DNA from: JANNUT01 sp046331425
GTDB taxonomy: Bacteria; Acidobacteriota; Polarisedimenticolia; J045
NCBI GenBank assembly: GCA_046331425.1
Contig: JAXLQU010000008.1
Location: 91,041 to 155,040 of the forward strand
DNA length: 64,000 nucleotides
Direction of reading: 5' to 3'
Positions 53,884-63,708 of the stretch are shown here, in pieces. A model generated the notes under the pieces. It did not search any database. It was not told the DNA's origin and saw nothing but the letters and a program-made list of their open reading frames with translations. A program made the translations under genes and the position numbers. How positions within the stretch are numbered: the first letter of the stretch is position 1; each line of letters begins with the position of its first letter.

Positions 53884-56800
53884 TCAGAAGTTCAACTTGA
53901 ACGCGACCTCGAAGAACCTGCCAAACGGGCGGTAGCTCGACGGAATGTCGCGGTAGCTGACGATCTCACCGTTGTACTGCCGCACTCGTTCGACGCGCAG
54001 AATTCGGATCGCGTTCTCGTTGAGCAGATTGAAGGCACTCACCTGGAAGGTCGCTTTGGCATCCTTGATCTTGAACTCCTTCTGGAAGTTGACGTCGAAG
54101 TTCCAGAACGACGGATCGCGACGATCGTTGCGCTGGCCGGTCGGGTAGGTGACGCGCTGTGTCACGAACTGCTCGTCACGTCCCGCTCCCACGCTGCCGG
54201 ACAGGTCGGTCGGGAAGTCGACGACCTCGCGCGTGGTGGTAATCGAGTAGGGCAAGCCGGTCTCGTAGGTGACGTTCGCACCGAGGCGGAACCCGCCCCA
54301 CTTGTTGATCAGCACTCGGCCGTTCAACTTGACCACATGCCGCTGGTCGGTCGACAGGGGGCCTCTCTCGTCGTCGGTGTTCGTGGCGTCGTCGCCCAAG
54401 GCCTGTGCGTAGTCTTCGGCTTGCCCCAGCGAACGAGACCAGGTGTACGAAATGTTCCCTTCCCAGTTCTGATAGAAGCGGCGCTCGAGTTCGAAGATGT
54501 ACGCCTCGTACGTCGAGCTATTGAAGTTACCAATCGTGTAGATGTTGTTGAACAGCGGGCTTGCCAATTGAAGGTCAGGAATCCCATCGGGAGAATCGAT
54601 AAAACGGCTGCTGCCACCACCCGGGCCGCCGCCAACACGCGTGACGACAACGGTCGATCCGGTGCAGTCCGCGAACTTACCGATGCGGCGGCACCTTGGA
54701 AATCGAGTGAGTTGGCCCGGCGTCAGATTGTCGTAGAACACCGGCACGTGATTGGTGTCGACGTCCTGATACTGATCCTCATAGCTGCGATTCACATATC
54801 GCAACCGCACGCTCGTCTCACTCGCGATCTCTCGCTGGAATCCGGCCGTGAGTGTTTCGCTATACGAGGAGTTGAGGTTGCGATCGACCTGCGAGATTTG
54901 GAAGGCGGTACCGGTCGTGACAGCGGTGTTGAGCACCTCGTCCTGATCGTTGAGGCTGTAAGACGTGGTCAGTGCATCAGGCCCCTGTTCATTCAGGAAG
55001 ATCTGCAGAAACGCGTCGCCGTACTGCCGCACCCAGGTGGCTGCCAACTGGGTGCGTCCGTTGCTCCATGGATCCCAGGTCGCTCCGAAGGCGCGCGACA
55101 AGTTGTTGTTGACGATCGTGAATGGTTCGGGGTTGCGGAACTTGAGCGTTCTGCCGCCTTCCTGCGCAAACTGCAGGTAGGCGCATTGACGCGGGTTGAG
55201 CGCTACCGAGCAGGCCGGGAAGTTATTGGGATTGTCGTAAGGAGATGCCGTGAAGATGCTGCTGTTGATGGCGACGCACACGGCTGGGCTGTTGCCTGCC
55301 TCGACGCAGTCCACCACAACCTTCTCGAACTGAGCGCGCTCCTTCTGCGGATTGAAGGGGGTGAAGCCATCGGCTGAAAGCTCTTCACGATTGAGTCGCA
55401 GAGCGAGACTGAAACTAAGGTTCGAGGCGGGCTGATACGTATCCTGGAAGTACAGCGCGAGGTTGTTTCCATTTGCACCATTCTTCAGGCGCTCGGGGAA
55501 GTAGCGCGTCAACAGCAACCGACTCGCGGGCACAGTCCCGAAATTGATACCGCCGCCTGGATCGCCGCCGGTCGGGAAGATAAAGCTCTGTGGCAGTCCT
55601 GCCTTGAACAACTGCGGCCTCGACTCCCGGTCACGATCGTAATTGACGCGTTCGACCAGCATGCCGTACTTGACGTCATGTGACCCACCCAGCCACTCGT
55701 TGATGAACTTGGTGGCATCCAACCCATAGCTCCGGCGCTGTCGCGTGTCGGCATAGTCCTGGGAAAAAACGCCCGAAGTAAAGCCAGACTGGGTGTCGAT
55801 GCAGCTCAACGGGTCGATCGTGATCCCTTCGAGAACTCCCGACGCGCAGCGATTCTTGGCGTTGCGATCGTGCGGGCCGTACTTGTACTCCACATCGCTG
55901 AATGCGACCGTGCTTTCCCAGAGAGACGTCGGCGACAGCGTCGCCGTCCACTTCAGCGAGTACGTGGGGCCACCGCGTTCGAAGTCGAGACTCGACTCGG
56001 CAGGTGTGAGGGTATCGACGCCGAACGGCTCGATCTTGAGCGGATCGGCAGAGTACTGCAGCGCGAGTCGATTCTTGCTGTTGGCTTGCCAGGTGATCTT
56101 GCCCAGTTCCGTGCGGCCATTGCTCTCGATCGTCGCGTCCGCGCCGCCGAGCACGTTGACCGGCTGTGTTTCTTTGGTCAATTCCACCGAGGCCAAGTAC
56201 CAAAGGCGATCCTTGACCAGTGGGCCGGAAACGTATCCCGAGGGTTTACGGCGCTTGTAGGGCGCGGGATCGGTGTCACCGGCGCCGTCGTTGTGGAATG
56301 CCTCATCCACCACAAAGAGCGAGCTGGAACCTTCGAAAGTGTTACCGCCGCTCTTGATCGTCAGGCGCGCGTAACCGCCCACCGCTCCGCCCGTCGATAG
56401 ATCGGCGCCCGTATCGACGATCTGGATCTCCTCGATCGCATCGGGGTTGATCTGCGAGAGGCGTTGACCGGTAAGCGGATCGACGTTGCTCACGCCATCG
56501 ACGGTGACCTTGAAGTCGCGCTCGCGGGAACCGTGCACGGTGACATTTCCATCGCCATCTGCATCGTTCACACCGGGCGCCAGGACGAGTGCGTTCTGAT
56601 AGTCGCGACCATAGACCGGAAGATCGTTGAAGAACTCCGCTCCGATATTGGTCGTTGTTTCGGTCTTCGCGACCTCCACGACCGGCCGTTTGGCGACGAC
56701 ATTGACCTCTTCCTTCTGGGTGGGAAGGATCGCCACGGCCATCGGCGTCGTTTTGCCGGCCACGACCTGCACGTTGGCGACGGGGGCCGCGTTGTAGCCG

Positions 56801-57069
56801 GTCGCGATCACCGTCAGGACGTATCCCCGTCCGGCTGGAATGTTCGAGAACACCGCCTTCCCGTCGAGGTCGGTCTGCTGTGACTGTGTTGGGAATTTCT
56901 TCTGCGGATCGGAGAGTTCGACCGACGCTCCGGGGATGGTCTCCTTTCCAGTCGCGGTCTTTTCGAAAACGGTTACTTCGAGCGAGCCGACTTGCGCCCA
57001 CGCCGTTGAAACCGACAGCACTGCGATCGCAAACACCAGGCCCGCCAGAATTGGACGGATGAGACGCAT
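53884..57069 (-). CDS. TonB-dependent receptor with carboxypeptidase regulatory-like domain (paralogue 2)
   Basis: A 1061-residue receptor closely related over its length to that at 49237-52395. The domain order is the same: signal peptide (LAGLVFAIAVLSVSTAWA), CarboxypepD-reg domain (PGASVELSDPQ, DGKAVFSNIPAGRGYVLTV), plug (DLPVYGRDYQNALVLAPGVN) and barrel ending FFEVAFKLNF. VDNVPVF-like loops and CSVALNPRQCAYLQF also match. AGGTTGTG upstream of ATG 57069 supports the start. The two genes look like an old duplication separated by cysS. No TonB box is recognised. It is directly downstream (258 nt) of the NtrC-type regulator. Confidence 0.9.
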   Translation of the reverse strand: MRLIRPILAGLVFAIAVLSVSTAWAQVGSLEVTVFEKTATGKETIPGASVELSDPQKKFPTQSQQTDLDGKAVFSNIPAGRGYVLTVIATGYNAAPVANVQVVAGKTTPMAVAILPTQKEEVNVVAKRPVVEVAKTETTTNIGAEFFNDLPVYGRDYQNALVLAPGVNDADGDGNVTVHGSRERDFKVTVDGVSNVDPLTGQRLSQINPDAIEEIQIVDTGADLSTGGAVGGYARLTIKSGGNTFEGSSSLFVVDEAFHNDGAGDTDPAPYKRRKPSGYVSGPLVKDRLWYLASVELTKETQPVNVLGGADATIESNGRTELGKITWQANSKNRLALQYSADPLKIEPFGVDTLTPAESSLDFERGGPTYSLKWTATLSPTSLWESTVAFSDVEYKYGPHDRNAKNRCASGVLEGITIDPLSCIDTQSGFTSGVFSQDYADTRQRRSYGLDATKFINEWLGGSHDVKYGMLVERVNYDRDRESRPQLFKAGLPQSFIFPTGGDPGGGINFGTVPASRLLLTRYFPERLKNGANGNNLALYFQDTYQPASNLSFSLALRLNREELSADGFTPFNPQKERAQFEKVVVDCVEAGNSPAVCVAINSSIFTASPYDNPNNFPACSVALNPRQCAYLQFAQEGGRTLKFRNPEPFTIVNNNLSRAFGATWDPWSNGRTQLAATWVRQYGDAFLQIFLNEQGPDALTTSYSLNDQDEVLNTAVTTGTAFQISQVDRNLNSSYSETLTAGFQREIASETSVRLRYVNRSYEDQYQDVDTNHVPVFYDNLTPGQLTRFPRCRRIGKFADCTGSTVVVTRVGGGPGGGSSRFIDSPDGIPDLQLASPLFNNIYTIGNFNSSTYEAYIFELERRFYQNWEGNISYTWSRSLGQAEDYAQALGDDATNTDDERGPLSTDQRHVVKLNGRVLINKWGGFRLGANVTYETGLPYSITTTREVVDFPTDLSGSVGAGRDEQFVTQRVTYPTGQRNDRRDPSFWNFDVNFQKEFKIKDAKATFQVSAFNLLNENAIRILRVERVRQYNGEIVSYRDIPSSYRPFGRFFEVAFKLNF

Positions 57070-57328
57070 CACAACCTCCCCGAGAGCTTCCCGGACCGAG
57101 ATAAAAAGCCGGAGGATATTCCGTGGAACGACCCTTGCGGTCAAGGGAATTCCAGGATCTCCGACATCGTCTGCGAGCTCCCTCAGCCACAGACTCCCGT
57201 GTGCCAACGGCCCGTTACGTGGCGAACGATAATGCCTTCGCAACGGCCGCCAGCAGCTTACCCTCCTACTCGTGCGGAGTACGCGCCGCAGCGTGCTCGT
57301 GCCGTCTTTTTACATCGCGGGGAACGGA

Positions 57329-58711
57329 TCAATCCCGCATCCCGAGCCGCTTTATCCGCTCGTTGAGGGTGGTTGGTTTGACACCCAGCCGCTCGGCGGC
57401 CCGACGCTGCACCCCGGACTCTTGATCGAGAGCCCAGCGAATCAGCGCGCGTTCGTACTCCTCTACGGCCTGCGTGTAGGACATTCCTTCCGGGAGGGCC
57501 GGCGCCGTGAACTCCAAGGCGCGGGGATTGAGCATTTCTTCCGGCAGTTGTTCCGGTCCGAGCTCGTCGCTGGTCGCGAGCAGAACGGCCCGCTCGATGG
57601 CATTGCGCAATTGACGCACGTTGCCCGGCCAGTAATACGAGACGATTCGCTGCAACGCGTCGGGTGTGAGCCGAAGGGGAGGGCGGCTGTGTTCATCGGC
57701 GAATTGTCCCAGAAACTGCTCGACGAGCAGTGGGATGTCCTCGCGTCGCTCACGCAGCGGGGGCAAATGTAACGCGATCACATTGAGCCGGTAATACAGG
57801 TCCTCGCGAAACGCTCCCTCCTTCACCAGTCGGGCCAAGTCTTCGTTCGTCGCCGCGACGATTCGAACGTCGACCTTGACCGGCTTGACCGATCCCAGCG
57901 GCAGGAACTCTTTCTCCTGCATCACGCGCAGAAGTTTCGACTGCACCTCCAACGGGATGGTGCTGATCTCGTCGAAGAACAGCGTTCCCCCGGCAGCCGA
58001 CTCGAAGAGCCCGATGTGGTCGGAGACGGCGCCCGTGAACGCCCCCTTGGCGTGACCGAACAGGTGAGACTCCAAAAGATTCACGGGCAGGTTGCTGGCA
58101 TTGACCGTGACAAACGGAGCATCCGATCGGGCACCGTGGGTATGGATCGCCTCGGCGGTAAGTTCCTTGCCGGTGCCGCTTTCCCCTGTGATCAACACCG
58201 TCGTCCTGGCCGTCGCGACCTGCTCGATGGTCTTGAACACGCGCTGCATCGGCAACGATTTGCCGAGCAACCGTCCATAGCGATGTTGATCGGCCAACGC
58301 GCGACGAAGTCCCGCGTTCTCCAGCCTGAGGCGGCGCTGCGTGAGGGCGGTCTCGACCAGCAGGATCACTTCGTCGTTTTGAAACGGCTTGGTCAAGTAA
58401 TGGAAGGCGCCGGTGCGCATCGCCTCGACCGCCGTTTCGACCGAGCCATGGGCCGTCATCATGATCACTTCACGCTGCGGATCGTCGAGTTTGATCTGGC
58501 GCAGCAGCGTGATGCCATCGGTGTCGGGGAGAAATAGGTCGAGCAAAACCAGATCGAAGGTGCCGCTCGTCAGCGCCTTCATCCCTTCGGCACCGTCGCG
58601 GCACAAGGTTACCGAGTAGCCGCCACGACGCTCCAAGAGCGAGCCAAGCACGTCACGGATGATTTCTTCGTCGTCGATCACCAGAATCGACGCCCGACTC
58701 GCGGCGATCAT
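57329..58711 (-). CDS. NtrC-family sigma54-dependent response regulator
   Basis: A 460-residue regulator. The receiver domain (residues 1-125) has acidic DDEE and the phospho-Asp in LVLLDLFLPDTDG, with Thr in MMTAHGS and Lys in YLTKPFQ. The AAA+ domain (residues ~145-380) carries Walker A GESGTGKE, the sigma54-contact GAFTGA in HAKGAFTGAVSDH, Walker B GGTLFFDEIS and PGNVRQLRN. The C-terminal Fis-like helix-turn-helix is at residues ~415-460 (RRAAERLGVKPTTLNERIKRLG). It is transcribed 7 nt after the histidine kinase gene, so the two form a cognate pair acting on RNA polymerase with RpoN. Confidence 0.93.
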   Translation of the reverse strand: MIAASRASILVIDDEEIIRDVLGSLLERRGGYSVTLCRDGAEGMKALTSGTFDLVLLDLFLPDTDGITLLRQIKLDDPQREVIMMTAHGSVETAVEAMRTGAFHYLTKPFQNDEVILLVETALTQRRLRLENAGLRRALADQHRYGRLLGKSLPMQRVFKTIEQVATARTTVLITGESGTGKELTAEAIHTHGARSDAPFVTVNASNLPVNLLESHLFGHAKGAFTGAVSDHIGLFESAAGGTLFFDEISTIPLEVQSKLLRVMQEKEFLPLGSVKPVKVDVRIVAATNEDLARLVKEGAFREDLYYRLNVIALHLPPLRERREDIPLLVEQFLGQFADEHSRPPLRLTPDALQRIVSYYWPGNVRQLRNAIERAVLLATSDELGPEQLPEEMLNPRALEFTAPALPEGMSYTQAVEEYERALIRWALDQESGVQRRAAERLGVKPTTLNERIKRLGMRD

Positions 58712-58718
58712 CGTTCGA

Positions 58719-61553
58719 TCAAGAAGCGCGGCTGTCGGCGATGGACGGCGCAGCAGCGGGCAGCATCACGCGCATCACGGTTCCCTGTCCCTGCTCGCTT
58801 TCGGCGACCAACTGACCGCCGTGTTCGCGCACGATCGCATAGCTGATCGACAGACCCAGTCCCGTGCCTGCCCCCGGTTTCTTGGTCGTGAAGAACGGAT
58901 CGAAGATCTTGGCTCGTACCGATTCGGGAATACCGGCGCCGTTGTCTTCGACGTCCATCTCGACTTGGCCCCCCTCGGCGTTCGCCAAGTGGACGCGGAT
59001 CTTGCCGCCGGGAAGTACAGCATCGAGTGCGTTCAACAGGAGATTCATCGTCACTTGTTGTAGCCGTGATCGATCTCCCCAAACGATGATCGCCTCCCCG
59101 TTCCAATCGCGGTCGATCGTGACGCTGGCGCGCCGCACTTGAGGCGCTAGCAGACCGACGGTTTCCTCGACCAGTTCACGCAGATCGACGGCCGTTCGGG
59201 CCAATTCACCCTCTTTGTTGGTCGGTCTCGACAAGCGCAACAGATCGCGCGCGATCCGGGACGCTCGGCCCGCTTGCTGCACGATTTTCTCCAGCAGTGT
59301 GCGCCGTGTGTCGCTCGCCGGAGTTTCCTCCAGCAACATCTGCGCGAAACTCGAGATGCCGGTCAGCGGCGTGTTGACCTCGTGAGCAACACCCGCTGCC
59401 AACAGTCCGACCGACGCCAATCGATCTTGCTGGATCAACCGCTGCTCCATCTGGACTTGCTCACTCACATCATCCAGGGTCAGCACGATCCCTTCACCGC
59501 CGGCCGGACCGTGCAGCGGGCTCGCGGTCAGGTTGACCCAACGCTGCGGTCCGCCGTGCAGCGCGATCCTCACGCGGTAAGCGCGCGTGGGGGCCGCCGC
59601 GAATGGTGCGGCCAAGGCGCTGTCGACCAGCGGTGCCACCGCTGGCGGCAGGACCTCGGCATACGGTCGTCCATCGGCAACGCTGCGCGGCAGCGCCAGC
59701 AGCGTTTCAAGCGAGGGGTTCCAGTGCCGCACGATCCCTTCGCGATCGATCACCGCCATTCCGATCGGACTGCTTTCGATCACCGCCTCGGTGCGAGCGC
59801 GCAGGCTGTCGACCAAGCTCATTTGTTGCCGCAGCTCCGCCAAATGCACGGCCCCTGCAACTGCAGAGGCCGCGTGCGCGGCAACCGAGCGCAGCATGTC
59901 CTTATCGTCGGAATCGAGCAGCGTGCCGCGCACCCGCGGCCCGACGGCAAGCACCGCAATCAAAACCTCTTCAACCCGCAAAGGCACCAGCAACTGCGCG
60001 CCGCGCTCATGCAGTTCGGGGAGCGAAACCGGGGCGGACGGGATATCGGCGAGGGTAATCGTGTCGCCGCGCGAAAGGCGCTCGTACAGGAGCGGCTCGA
60101 GTCGATCGGGCAAGGTCCTACCGGAAGGACCGTTGGTCATCACCCCTTGTGGTCCGACGAACAGCAGTCGCACCTCTCCCGCATCGAGCGCTTCTCGAAC
60201 GCGCGCCTCGAGGCGTTGAACGAGCCGGGGCAGATCGCGCTCGGCGTTGAGGTCACGTGCTACGTGTTCGAGTGCTCTGCGGAAGCTGTAACGGCGGCGG
60301 TAGAACACACGCCCCACCAAGTCACGAGTGATCGCCTTCAAAGTCGGGGTCAAGGCCACGGTGACGGCGGCGGCGATCAACAGCGGCAGCAGCCCTTCCG
60401 TTCCGACCAACGATCCAAACACCATTCGAACCAAACTCGCCAAACCCAAGAACAGGATCAACGCCAAACCAACCGTCGTCGCCAACGTCAGAGCGCGACG
60501 GGCGAACAACGTCAAGTCCATCAATCGGTATTCCAAGATCGCGCCGGTGAACGTGAGCGGAACCAGTGCCAACGCTGGTACTGCGTAGTTCGCAAACAGC
60601 AGTTCGCGTCCCAGCAGCGCCATCGGGAAGGCTGACAACAACGCCAACGGCAGCACGCCGAAGAGCGCCCCGATCAACACCCAGCGCGCGCGAGCGCGCT
60701 GCGATGGATCGGCCGCTTGACGCCACAACGGCACGAGGAGCGCCACGCCACCGAGCAGCGCCACGGCGATCCACCCCATCTCGAGTCGTGATTGCAGCAA
60801 GTCGACGACGGCAAGTGCCGCATCCCCATCAAAGCGGCGGGCTCCATTCAATCCGACCAACAACACCTCGGCCATGAGCAGCGGCACGACCGGTGCGTAG
60901 AGCAATGGAGCCCAGCGGGCGGCACGGCTGTGGCGCACGCCGAGCAGCAGCGTCCAGTGCAACCACAAGGCCGGCAACAGAACTCGCGCCACACGATCGA
61001 ACCAAACCAAAACCCAGTCGATCGTCTTGGCTTGCGACGACCACGTCACCCCCAGCACGATCGCGCCGGCTAGACACCACAAGGCGTAGACCAAACTCAA
61101 GCTGTCGGTCCGCCGTCGCATCCACACGGCGATCGCTGCGAGGTAGAACGCGATTCCCACCGCGGCGGCAATCGCGCGCTCCGGATACCAGTGGACGGCG
61201 GCGTCCGTGGTGATGCGCAGTGTGCGCGATCCAGCGTCGGTAATGACGGTGAGCCCTACCGGTCGACCCGGCTTCACCTCGGCGAGACGATCTTCCGCGA
61301 CCAAACGCGAGTGAACGGGTTTCCCCTTCACGATCGTGAGCTGCTCGCCGCCAACCAATCCGGCGCGCGCAGCGGGGCTGCCTGCAACGACCGAGTCGAC
61401 AAACACACCACTGTCGCGCTGCGAGAGTATCAGTCCCGAAAACGGTCGAACCTCGCGCCAGGCTCGCTCCGCCGAAACCGCCATCAAGATCGGCGTCAGC
61501 AAAAGGAGTGTCAGGCAGATACCGCGTGCGAGTCTCACGACGTCACCTGGCAT
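58719..61553 (-). CDS. Hybrid-architecture sensor histidine kinase: PDZ, multi-TM, GAF, PAS, HisKA, HATPase
   Basis: A 944-residue membrane sensor. A first membrane helix (residues ~10-28) is followed by a PDZ-like domain (residues ~30-110: FSGLILSQRDSGVFVDSVVAGSPAARAGLVGGEQL). Then come about nine hydrophobic segments to ~375, a GAF domain (~410-560), a PAS domain (~575-690: VIDREGIVRHWNPSLETLLAL) and a cytoplasmic kinase core. The H-box is GVAHEVNTPLTGISSFAQ with His about residue 725. ATPase motifs are NLLLNALDA, DNGAGIP and KPGAGTGLGLSIS. It autophosphorylates and should transfer to the adjacent NtrC-type regulator. Start ATG 61553 shares its A with the stop of the upstream barrel gene, so it is translationally coupled. 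The extracytoplasmic PDZ is unusual. Confidence 0.9.
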   Translation of the reverse strand: MPGDVVRLARGICLTLLLLTPILMAVSAERAWREVRPFSGLILSQRDSGVFVDSVVAGSPAARAGLVGGEQLTIVKGKPVHSRLVAEDRLAEVKPGRPVGLTVITDAGSRTLRITTDAAVHWYPERAIAAAVGIAFYLAAIAVWMRRRTDSLSLVYALWCLAGAIVLGVTWSSQAKTIDWVLVWFDRVARVLLPALWLHWTLLLGVRHSRAARWAPLLYAPVVPLLMAEVLLVGLNGARRFDGDAALAVVDLLQSRLEMGWIAVALLGGVALLVPLWRQAADPSQRARARWVLIGALFGVLPLALLSAFPMALLGRELLFANYAVPALALVPLTFTGAILEYRLMDLTLFARRALTLATTVGLALILFLGLASLVRMVFGSLVGTEGLLPLLIAAAVTVALTPTLKAITRDLVGRVFYRRRYSFRRALEHVARDLNAERDLPRLVQRLEARVREALDAGEVRLLFVGPQGVMTNGPSGRTLPDRLEPLLYERLSRGDTITLADIPSAPVSLPELHERGAQLLVPLRVEEVLIAVLAVGPRVRGTLLDSDDKDMLRSVAAHAASAVAGAVHLAELRQQMSLVDSLRARTEAVIESSPIGMAVIDREGIVRHWNPSLETLLALPRSVADGRPYAEVLPPAVAPLVDSALAAPFAAAPTRAYRVRIALHGGPQRWVNLTASPLHGPAGGEGIVLTLDDVSEQVQMEQRLIQQDRLASVGLLAAGVAHEVNTPLTGISSFAQMLLEETPASDTRRTLLEKIVQQAGRASRIARDLLRLSRPTNKEGELARTAVDLRELVEETVGLLAPQVRRASVTIDRDWNGEAIIVWGDRSRLQQVTMNLLLNALDAVLPGGKIRVHLANAEGGQVEMDVEDNGAGIPESVRAKIFDPFFTTKKPGAGTGLGLSISYAIVREHGGQLVAESEQGQGTVMRVMLPAAAPSIADSRAS

Positions 61554-63524
61554 CAAAACGAAAGCGCCAGACCACCGGAAAGGCGGCGCTGATCGAGCAG
61601 CGCGACGCGGGCCGCGTCGAGCTGAGTGTTGTCTACGGTGTCCGAGGTACTTCCATCTTCCAGCGACAACATCAGCTGCGTCGACGCGCCGTGCCACGAG
61701 AGTGCGGCCAGTTGTTGGCGCACCGTCACGCTGGTCTGTCGCCAAGCAGAGACACCACCGAGCAGCGTGCCCGGTCCATCTCGGTCTTCGATTTCGTTCC
61801 AGTTGACGATCAGCGAGGTACCAGCCCCGGGGAAGGAAACGCCGAGTTCGAACTGTCGCCCGAGGCCCGACGCGTCGTCAACGATTGGCACGATGGCGCG
61901 ATCACCACTCAGTCGGGCGATCAGTCTTCCATCGACTTGATACTGCTCGACCCGTAAGGACAGGGCCGGCATGCGACCGCGGGCCACATGCTGGACCGAC
62001 GCTACCCATCGGCTGACGACACCAGCCCGGTCGGTGATCCAGCGTTCGTTCGCCGGTTGGTATGTACCTTGATCGCTCCACGGCGAGACCGACGTTTCGT
62101 GGCTGCGCGACAACGCCCACGACCAGTGATCGACGGCACCGGTCCATTGCAATGCCCAAATCGCGTCCGATCCTTCGCCGGCGGTCATTCCGATTTCGCC
62201 GTGCAGATCGAGCCATGGAGCCGCTTGCCAGGCCGCGCCTGTGCTGGCACTCGCACGCGTGCCGCGATCGAAGCCGCCCGCGTATTCCATCCGCGTGCGA
62301 GAAGTGATCGTGAGTGCGGGTGCGGCAGCCCAGCTATCCGCCGCAGCAACGTCGACAGCACCACCCGAAACCGCACCGAGGGCGCCCACATCGATCGGTA
62401 CGATCGCAGCGACCGTGGCGAACGACGGGCGGCCTTGATCATCAGCCTGCCACGCGCCACCCGCTGAGCGGCCTAGCGCGCACCGCAACGGTGTGCGAAC
62501 CGAATGCTTGTTCCATCGACCATCGAGCGGCGGCCCAACGCGCGAGGCGTGCTTCATCCGCGTGCTTGGGGGCTGGTTCATCGACCACAAGACGATCGAA
62601 ATCGACGCGCCATTCATGCCGAGCGCCGGCGCGAGCCACGCTCCCCACCAGTTGCAACCCGTCGCGTCGACGGTCGCTCGCGAACGGTGTGCCGTCGTCG
62701 AGCAGGCCTGGTCGCCGTTGCCAATCGTCGGTCGTCAGCGAAGCCGCCAGCAGGACACCGTCGGCCAACGAACCGTCCCAATGCAGGCCAATGGTGTGAC
62801 TTTCGTCCTCGAAGTCATCGACGCCGCTCAAAGCTCGGTATCGCGCCTCGGCACGACAGATGCCCTCGCCCAAACGCCAACTCGCGGCCAGCCCAAGCCC
62901 GACACCGTTGCCTGAAGCGGCAGACTGAGCGTTGCCATCGACACTGGTGTGCGTGAGATCGACCACCACCGGTAGAGCCGATGGCTGCTGCGGATCGCGG
63001 ACCGATGTTTTGCTCACACGATACGATTCCTGCTCGAGGCGATCGCGTTCCGGCAAGCGCAGCGCCCAGGATGAATCCTCGGGCTTGGTTCCGGAGATGC
63101 CACTCGGACCGGCGGGGTGCAACACCAGATCGACGCTGGCGCTCAACAGCGTGTTGATCTGTCCGACCACAACCGCGTAGCCACCTTTGGTGGCCACCAC
63201 TCGATACGCACCAGGCATCAAACCGCTGATGAAGAAACGTCCAACCGCATCGCTACGAACCGTGGTCAGCGCTTGCTCGGAAAGCACGCGCGAGATCGAG
63301 AGTGTATTGAGGCTCGCCGCGACCGGAGACAACACACGGACTTCGACAAACGGGAGCAAGCGGCCGGCGGAATCGCGGGTTGTCCCCTGCAATCCCTCGC
63401 GGGCGGAGGTCGTCGCGAGAAACGATGGATCGGGCCCGGCCGCGAACGCCGCCGGTTCCATCGCCAAGCCGATCAAGGCCCCACTCAAGATCACGAGGAT
63501 CAGGCCGGTCGCGCGTTTCTCCAT
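61553..63524 (-). CDS. Outer-membrane beta-barrel protein with CarboxypepD-reg domain, frameshifted
   Basis: About 655 residues over two frames. A signal peptide (residues 1-30) is followed by a carboxypeptidase-regulatory-like repeat (FVEVRVLSPV, VRSDAVGRFFISGLMPGAYRVVATKGGY). The rest is a barrel-like succession of amphipathic strands (VGLGLAASWRL, ARYRALSGVDD, HTIGLHWDGSLADGVLLAASL; later HSWALS, ALSLRVEQYQVDGRLIA), ending in GGLALSF with the C-terminal Phe expected for Bam recognition. The first frame ends at TGA 62442 after HTVAVRARPLSG. The second resumes within ~62445-62475 as AGGAWQADDQGRPSF and runs to 61553. A single missing or extra base explains this. AGGAGAG before ATG 63524 supports the start. 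It is coupled to the histidine kinase. Confidence 0.75.
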
Positions 63525-63708
63525 CCGCTCTCCTCGCCTTCTCACGCCGCCGACGGCACCTGATTTCTGGTGTCAGGCAGACCCGTTTTACCACGGAAGC
63601 TTGGTGCTTCCCGCTGTAAAGAGGTGTAACGACTGCCTTCGGACACCGGCCTTTGCTCCGAAGCGGTTTGGGCGGGACGACCGAGGGGTTGCGGCCGATA
63701 TTGCCGGG

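Noticed and set aside
57070..57328. Sigma54 promoter upstream of TonB receptor 2
   Set aside because: I looked for a -24/-12 GG-N10-GC pair with the usual flanks on the minus strand and found no convincing match; one near match on the plus strand has the wrong spacing.
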